Assembly: GCA_030432255.1 (NCBI GenBank)
Contig: JAUIHS010000019.1
Span: 1-64,000, forward strand
Direction: 5' to 3'
Origin: Phycisphaerae bacterium
Lineage (GTDB): Bacteria; Planctomycetota; Phycisphaerae; Phycisphaerales; UBA1924
DNA length: 64,000 nucleotides
A program made the translations under genes and the position numbers. This document shows positions 61,840-64,000 of the stretch, piece after piece; the stretch's first letter is position 1, and each line of letters begins with the position of its first letter. Below the pieces are notes generated by a model that was given only the letters and a program-made list of their open reading frames with translations, was not told where the DNA came from and ran no database searches.

Positions 61840-63099
61840 ATGCATACCCGACTTCGGAATCTGTTCTTCGGCGCGGTGACCGTGTCCACCATCGGCCTGA
61901 TCGGTTGCGGCTCAGGAGGATCAACCGCCGTATCGGCCAAGGACATTGTCGCGTCCGTCGAAGCAGACGCCGCATCGCAGCGCGGTACCGGGGTTTCCCG
62001 GCGTCAGGTCAGCACACCCGCAACGGGGGATGATGGCATCATCGTCATCGGGGGTGACCCGACAGCGCAGCCGACACCCACCGGCCAGGTCTATGTCGTC
62101 GATCAGCTGGTCGGCCAGATCAATGGCAAACCCGTCTACGCGAGTGAGTTCTTCCGCCACTCTGAAGCCCGCTACCGTCAGAAGGCTGTGGAGATGGGCG
62201 GAACGCGCGAGGGCCAGGAACGCTGGCTCAGGGAAACCCGGCGGGATATCCAGGAAGCGCTCCTCGAACGCGTGCGGGATGAGATCCTGCTCGCCGAGTT
62301 CCGCTCGACTCTGAATGAGGAACAGCGCCGGGGCGTGCTCGCGTTCATCGACTCGATCCGTGACGATCTGATCAGCGGCAATCTGGGCAGTGCAGCGCTG
62401 GCCAACGAGCGACTGCAGGAGCAGGAGGGCCTCACCATCGACGAGAAGGTCGACGACATGGCCCAGCAGGAACTCATCTACGCGCACATCAGCAGAGAGA
62501 TCAACCGCCACGTCCGCGTGACGGACCGGGACGTGCGCCAGTACTACCAGCAGCACATCGACAAATACCAGCCGCCACCCGTCGCCCGCCTCTATCTCAT
62601 CAGCGTTCCGACGAAGGAAGCCGCGGCGATCGACGCGGTGGTCACGGGTCTCGCCTCGGGAACCTCACCCCGCGATCTCGCACGCGATCCCGGCCGGTTT
62701 TTGCCTGAGGTCGGCGGCCTGCTTGAATCCGAGCTGAAGAACCGCAACTACCGAGAAGCGCAGCTCATTACCAACGAGCAGCTCAACGAGGCCGCGCGCC
62801 AACTACGACCGGGAGAAACCTCCGAGCGCATCGATCTCGGCTCGACCGCGTACTGGGTCCACCTCTCCGAGATCCATCAGCCGCCCGGACGCGAACTCTA
62901 CGACGTGCAACTCGAAATCCGGAACGAACTCCGCCAGCAGCGGTTCGCCGAAGAGCATGAACGCTACTTCAAGACGTTGCTCAACCGCGCCAACTTCAGT
63001 GACTTCGATGAGATGGGCAACCGGCTCTTCGAGTACGCGGCCGATCGATTCCTGATCCGGCCTGTCGAGGCCGGCGTCATTCGGGAAGCATCGGAGTAG
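61840..63099 (+). CDS. SurA/PpiC-like peptidyl-prolyl isomerase lipoprotein
   Basis: The 419-residue product has a lipobox (TIGLIGC, residue 22). A SurA-N-like helical region follows (NGKPVYASEFFRHSEARYRQ, then IDEKVDDMAQQELIYAHIS). A degenerate parvulin-type domain comes next (PPVARLYLISVPTKEAAAID, FLPEVGGLLESELKN, AYWVHLSEIHQPP). It probably acts as a chaperone for exported proteins. The ACGGGAA site fixes the ATG at 61840; the frame upstream lacks a signal peptide. Confidence 0.85.
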   Translation: MHTRLRNLFFGAVTVSTIGLIGCGSGGSTAVSAKDIVASVEADAASQRGTGVSRRQVSTPATGDDGIIVIGGDPTAQPTPTGQVYVVDQLVGQINGKPVYASEFFRHSEARYRQKAVEMGGTREGQERWLRETRRDIQEALLERVRDEILLAEFRSTLNEEQRRGVLAFIDSIRDDLISGNLGSAALANERLQEQEGLTIDEKVDDMAQQELIYAHISREINRHVRVTDRDVRQYYQQHIDKYQPPPVARLYLISVPTKEAAAIDAVVTGLASGTSPRDLARDPGRFLPEVGGLLESELKNRNYREAQLITNEQLNEAARQLRPGETSERIDLGSTAYWVHLSEIHQPPGRELYDVQLEIRNELRQQRFAEEHERYFKTLLNRANFSDFDEMGNRLFEYAADRFLIRPVEAGVIREASE

Positions 63100-63116
63100 C
63101 ACCAGCGGGGGGAACG

Positions 63117-63536
63117 ATGTGGCCATTCCGGGGGATCGATGACCTGTCAACGGGTGCGCTCGGAGCGCGGGGTGAACGCGCGGCCGCGTGGTACCTGCGT
63201 CGTCGCCGGTATCGAATCCTTGCGCGGAACGTTGACCTGGGGTTCGGCGAGATCGATCTGATCGCGCTCACGCCGGCCAGGGACGTGGTGGTCTTCGTCG
63301 AGGTGAAGGCCTTGAGATTGCGACTTCGCGCCGGCACGCGCTTTCGCCCTGAGGATCACGTCACGGCCGCGAAGCGTCGGAGACTGGAACGGCTGTCCCG
63401 GGCGTGGATGGCAGGGCGGGGCCGGCAGATCGCGTCCAGATGGCGGGTTGACGTGATTGGCATCGAGTACCCCGACGGGCGACGGCGTCCCATGATCCGC
63501 CACCACCCGGGAGTCTCCGGGGTTCACACCGGCTGA
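63117..63536 (+). CDS. YraN/UPF0102 family protein
   Basis: The 139-residue product has the endonuclease-like core of the family: GARGERAAAWYLRRRRYRILARN, FGEIDLIAL and VVVFVEVKAL, with acidic residues and lysine in a PD-(D/E)xK-like order. Its biological role is unclear. Its 3' end overlaps the convergent histidine kinase gene by 13 bases. Confidence 0.9.
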   Translation: MWPFRGIDDLSTGALGARGERAAAWYLRRRRYRILARNVDLGFGEIDLIALTPARDVVVFVEVKALRLRLRAGTRFRPEDHVTAAKRRRLERLSRAWMAGRGRQIASRWRVDVIGIEYPDGRRRPMIRHHPGVSGVHTG

Positions 63537-64000
63537 TCCGATTCGAAGTCCGGCCGCAGTCGGGCCTTCTCGCTCTTCGCGGCCTCCTTGCGCTGTTCGA
63601 AGAGTTCGCGGTCAAAGGCAAGCGGGACGATAACGCTGAACATGGAGCCTCGTCCCTCGTCACTTTCCAACTGGATCTCGCACTGGAGCATCTCGGCGTA
63701 CTGCTTGGCGATTGCCAGCCCGAGGCCGGTGCCCTGGTGCTTGCGGGTATGGCTGGCATCAACCTGGCGAAACTTCTCGAAGATGGCGGTCTGCTCTTCG
63801 GGCGGGATGCCGGGTCCGGTGTCCAGCACGCTGACCCGCAGGCGTTCGGTCCCATCGTTGCCTCGAATGTGTTCGGCCCGAAGCGTGACATCTCCCTCGT
63901 CGGGCGTGAACTTCACGGCATTGGAAAGGAAGTTGAACATGACCTGCTGGAGCTTCTGCGGATCGGATTCGATGAGTGGGAGATTGGAGTCGGAGGGCGA
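63524..64000 (-). CDS. histidine kinase, C-terminal ATPase part (partial)
   Basis: The open frame runs off the right edge; 158 C-terminal residues are visible. They contain the ATPase boxes FNFLSNAVKFTPDEGDV (N), VLDTGPGIPPEEQ (G1), IFEKFRQVD (F) and GTGLGLAIAKQYAEMLQ (G2). The pattern is that of hybrid or PAS-type kinases. No receiver domain follows. The signal and partner are outside the window. Confidence 0.93.
   Translation of the reverse strand, partial: SPSDSNLPLIESDPQKLQQVMFNFLSNAVKFTPDEGDVTLRAEHIRGNDGTERLRVSVLDTGPGIPPEEQTAIFEKFRQVDASHTRKHQGTGLGLAIAKQYAEMLQCEIQLESDEGRGSMFSVIVPLAFDRELFEQRKEAAKSEKARLRPDFESDQPV

Overview
The window looks like chromosomal DNA of a GC-rich planctomycete, most likely of the Phycisphaerae type. 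This is inferred from several marks: secreted proteins ending in dockerin-like tails of the form GDVNGDAAVDFTDL (1737..3410, 6497..8167), an LEPR-type N-terminal motif (EPLEERILLS) on a 1005-residue surface protein, Tat-signal Gfo/Idh/MocA oxidoreductases, DUF1573, DUF1844 and DUF4340 proteins, a SPINDLY-type TPR glycosyltransferase, and sigma-54-dependent flagellar genes. Coding density is high. Many neighbouring genes overlap by ATGA or TGATG. I saw no rRNA, tRNA or CRISPR array.

Layout. 1-110 is the tail of a transposase. 134-1595 holds GrpB, DinB and cupin proteins. 1737-9691 (minus) holds a secreted beta-helix protein, a cobalamin-binding protein, an ABC-F ATPase, a secreted endonuclease I and a glycosidase-like lipoprotein. 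9742-18032 (minus) is one tightly packed run: formylglycine-enzyme-like lipoprotein, Gfo/Idh/MocA, sugar isomerase-like TIM barrel, a second Gfo/Idh/MocA, sulfotransferase-like protein, class IV aminotransferase-like protein whose catalytic lysine is replaced by histidine, and a solitary adenine DNA methylase. 18031-24085 (plus) holds ApbE and a GldA / fused GldF-GldG / DUF4340 transporter set. 24140-28467 holds an Rrf2 regulator coupled to a cyclodeaminase-like gene, then a chain of little-known genes ending in an RDD membrane protein.

28586-37011 is a TPR protein followed by the flagellar locus: FlgN-like chaperone, sensor kinase, sigma-54 activator, a textbook -24/-12 promoter, then flgB, flgC and fliE, with an NhaD antiporter next. 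37785-38754 is an mraZ gene detached from any division cluster, with its own MraZ-box promoter and a long structured region ending in a terminator. 39476-46313 holds hbd, a kinase-like gene, bioA, a HAD phosphatase, rsmA, mtnP, csrA and an NfuA/NifU-like gene. 46388-50192 is a lipoprotein / M48 protease / dapF operon. 50195-57391 holds surface and glycosylation-related genes. 57555-61164 is a type-B sdhCAB operon. 61220-64000 holds DUF1844, a SurA-like isomerase lipoprotein, a YraN-like protein and the end of a histidine kinase.

Two cross-window signals stand out. At least seven genes have a -10-like hexamer exactly 6-7 nt before the start codon, which predicts leaderless mRNAs; flgB shows the same with a sigma-54 promoter. 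The best candidates for something undescribed are the sulfotransferase plus lysine-less aminotransferase pair inside its seven-gene run, and the orphan mraZ unit with its structured downstream RNA.
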